8,122 bases of DNA from JAVVTQ01 sp036653595 (GTDB taxonomy: Bacteria > Bacillota > Clostridia > Oscillospirales > Ruminococcaceae): contig JAVVTQ010000053.1 in assembly GCA_036653595.1 (NCBI GenBank), positions 1 through 8,122 of the forward strand, given 5' to 3'. Under the pieces are notes generated by a model, which was not told the origin of the DNA, did no database searches, and was given only the letters and a program-made list of their open reading frames with translations. The number at the start of each line of letters is the position of its first letter. Position 1 is the first letter of the stretch. Below are positions 6,598-8,122 of this stretch, in pieces. The translations under genes and the position numbers were made by a program.

Positions 6598-7954
6598 CGC
6601 GATATTCCAGCGACGAAAAGCGCGTGTGCTCTCCGTCCCAGCCTAGCATCATATTGGCAGTTTCTCCATGTCTGTTTTTTGCAACCATAAGCGTTACCTG
6701 CTTAGATTCGGTGCTGTTTTCTTCATCGTCCGATTCCACATGGTCGCGGTGCAAAAATATAACGATGTCGGCATCTTGCTCTATCGAACCAGAATCGCGA
6801 AGATCCGAAAGCCGCGGACGCCTGGGCTTTGCTTCCTTTTCATTGCTTCTGCTGAGCTGCGACAGCACAATTACCGGTACGTTTAAATCCTTTGCGAGAA
6901 TTTTAAATGAGCGAGTTATATCCGCTATCTCATTGACGCGTGAATCGCGTCGTCCTGACCCACCCATAAGCTGCAAATAGTCGACAACAATAAGACCTAG
7001 ATTTTTGAGGCGTCTGGCCTTTGACTTAATTTCACTCACGGAAATTCCTGAGGTGTCGTCGAGGTAAATGCCGGTTCCTGTGAGAATGCTCATTCCCTCG
7101 GCGATTGTCACCCATTCCTCAGACGAAACCTCACCTGTTCTGAAAGCATAGGAGGAAACTCCTGAAACATTGCTTATGATTCGCTGTGCCAGCTGCTGCT
7201 TTGACATTTCGAGCGAGAACATCGCGACAGCATAGTCGGTTTTTCGCGCTATATTCGTGGCAATGTTGAGTGCAAGGCTCGTTTTTCCGACACCGGGGCG
7301 TGCCGCGAGAATGATGAGATCCGACTTGTTTAAGCCGGTCAAAACCTTGTCGAGATAGCCGAAGCCCGTCGGAATTCCCCTGTATTTGTATGCGTCAGGA
7401 CCGCTCATTTTATTGAGCCTGTCAATAACATCGAACAAAACAGAGTCTATTCTCCACATTTCCGAGTTGTCGCGACCGGCGCGAATCTCATATAGCTTCT
7501 GCTCCGCATAGTCGAGAATCTGTGCGGCATTTTCTCCCGCTGTGACCGCGTTGTCAGTGACCTCACGGCATATTCTTATCACTGAGCGAAGCAAATATTT
7601 ATCGTATACTATCTTTGCGTAAGTTGCGACGTTTGAAATTGTCGGCACAGACTGGGTGATGCTGTACAGGTAAACCTTTGCATCTTCCTCCTTCTCGAAA
7701 ATCGACGAAGTTATCACGGCATTCAATACCGTCACAAAGTCAATCGGCTTTCCGAGAGCCGACAAAAGAAGAATTTCCTTGAATATCTGCAAATTTTGTC
7801 CATTGTAGAAGTATTCAGGCACGAGAATCCCCGCTACATCGTCAATCACACGTGAATCGGCAATTATAGCGCCTATAACTGCCTGCTCCGCTTCAATGCT
7901 GTACGGCAGGCTTTCCACGTTCTGTTCAAATGGGAAATCTCTTCTATCGGCCAT
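6587..7954 (-). CDS. dnaB: Replicative DNA helicase DnaB
   Basis: DnaB is the hexameric helicase that unwinds DNA at the replication fork; in Bacillus naming it is DnaC. The 455 residues match the family. The N-terminal DnaB domain (about 13-115) begins with the typical PYSIEAEQAVIGA. The RecA-like C-terminal domain has Walker A ARPGVGKTS (218-226), the likely catalytic Glu249 in FSLEMS, Walker B LIVVDYLQL (321-329), the DNA-binding segment PRLSDLRDSGSIEQDAD (380-396) and an arginine-finger-type KNRHG (426-430). No intein or insertion interrupts it. The ATG lies 7 bp after the rplI stop, and its AGGTG ribosome site overlaps that stop codon, so it is co-transcribed with rplI. Its end overlaps tilS by 11 bp. 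Confidence 0.98.
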   Translation of the reverse strand: MADRRDFPFEQNVESLPYSIEAEQAVIGAIIADSRVIDDVAGILVPEYFYNGQNLQIFKEILLLSALGKPIDFVTVLNAVITSSIFEKEEDAKVYLYSITQSVPTISNVATYAKIVYDKYLLRSVIRICREVTDNAVTAGENAAQILDYAEQKLYEIRAGRDNSEMWRIDSVLFDVIDRLNKMSGPDAYKYRGIPTGFGYLDKVLTGLNKSDLIILAARPGVGKTSLALNIATNIARKTDYAVAMFSLEMSKQQLAQRIISNVSGVSSYAFRTGEVSSEEWVTIAEGMSILTGTGIYLDDTSGISVSEIKSKARRLKNLGLIVVDYLQLMGGSGRRDSRVNEIADITRSFKILAKDLNVPVIVLSQLSRSNEKEAKPRRPRLSDLRDSGSIEQDADIVIFLHRDHVESDDEENSTESKQVTLMVAKNRHGETANMMLGWDGEHTRFSSLEYRDEQ

Positions 7955-7961
7955 TTTGCAC

Positions 7962-8122
7962 CTATTCTGTCACTTCAACTTTGATTTTGCAGCTTACTCC
8001 GGGATGAACCTTGATTAAAATCTCGTATTCACCGCAGTTTTTTATGTCCCTTGTGAGAACGACCTTTTTCTTGTCAACATCGCAAGAAAGCTGTGCTTTT
8101 ATGGCTTCCGCTATGTCCTTTG
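7962..8122 (-). CDS. rplI: Large ribosomal subunit protein bL9, C-terminal part, enters from right edge
   Basis: The last 52 codons and the TAG stop (7964-7962) of an open frame enter from the right edge. The peptide starts KDIAEAIKAQ, continues with DKKKVVL and GEYEILIKVHPGVSCKIKV and ends VEVTE. This matches the C-terminal domain of ribosomal protein L9 (family pattern: KDIAEAI ... DKKKI ... G.YEV.VKLHPEV.AK..V), a 50S protein that bridges stalk and neighbouring ribosomes and supports reading-frame fidelity. Its position directly upstream of dnaB is a very common bacterial order and supports the call. The N-terminal domain lies outside the window. Confidence 0.93.
   Translation of the reverse strand, partial: KDIAEAIKAQLSCDVDKKKVVLTRDIKNCGEYEILIKVHPGVSCKIKVEVTE

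Noticed and set aside
588..7000. Many plus-strand open frames of 60-168 codons
   Set aside because: All lie antisense to strongly supported genes, show no family motifs and are low-quality Ser/Phe-rich shadow translations.
1..8122. Mobile element, CRISPR, phage or defence island
   Set aside because: No direct repeats, terminal inverted repeats, transposase, integrase or spacer array were seen; all genes are conserved housekeeping types in a common order.

Overview
The window is a compact block of bacterial housekeeping genes, all read from the minus strand. Moderate GC, strong AGGAG-type ribosome sites, tight spacing and the order rplI-dnaB-tilS-hpt-ftsH suggest a Firmicute of class Clostridia. 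The wording of DnaB, TilS and the topoisomerase subunits suggests the Ruminococcaceae/Oscillospiraceae neighbourhood, but that placement is inference from remembered family sequences.

In transcription order (right to left) the layout is as follows. The 3' end of rplI (ribosomal protein L9) enters at the right edge. It is followed by dnaB (replicative helicase), tilS (tRNA-Ile lysidine synthetase), hpt (hypoxanthine phosphoribosyltransferase) and ftsH (membrane AAA+ protease). Spacing in this run is 7 bp (rplI-dnaB), an 11-bp overlap (dnaB-tilS), 12 bp (tilS-hpt) and 32 bp (hpt-ftsH), so it reads as one operon. A GC-rich hairpin with a U-rich tail at 2638-2675 ends it.

A second unit starts in the same 132-bp gap, the only appreciable non-coding stretch. 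It holds a type IIA topoisomerase pair: a 665-residue GyrB/ParE-like ATPase/TOPRIM subunit, then, 26 bp later, the N-terminal 184 codons of a GyrA/ParC-like subunit running off the left edge. Both keep their catalytic residues but diverge at sites that are nearly invariant in ordinary gyrase and topo IV. This looks like a second, diverged topoisomerase rather than the main gyrase.

The genes cover replication and topology (dnaB, topoisomerase pair), translation fidelity (rplI, tilS), purine salvage (hpt) and membrane protein quality control (ftsH). I see no mobile element, CRISPR array, tRNA, rRNA, phage gene or defence system. The best leads are the divergent topoisomerase pair and small regulatory features at the ftsH and parE starts; I found no undescribed multi-gene system.
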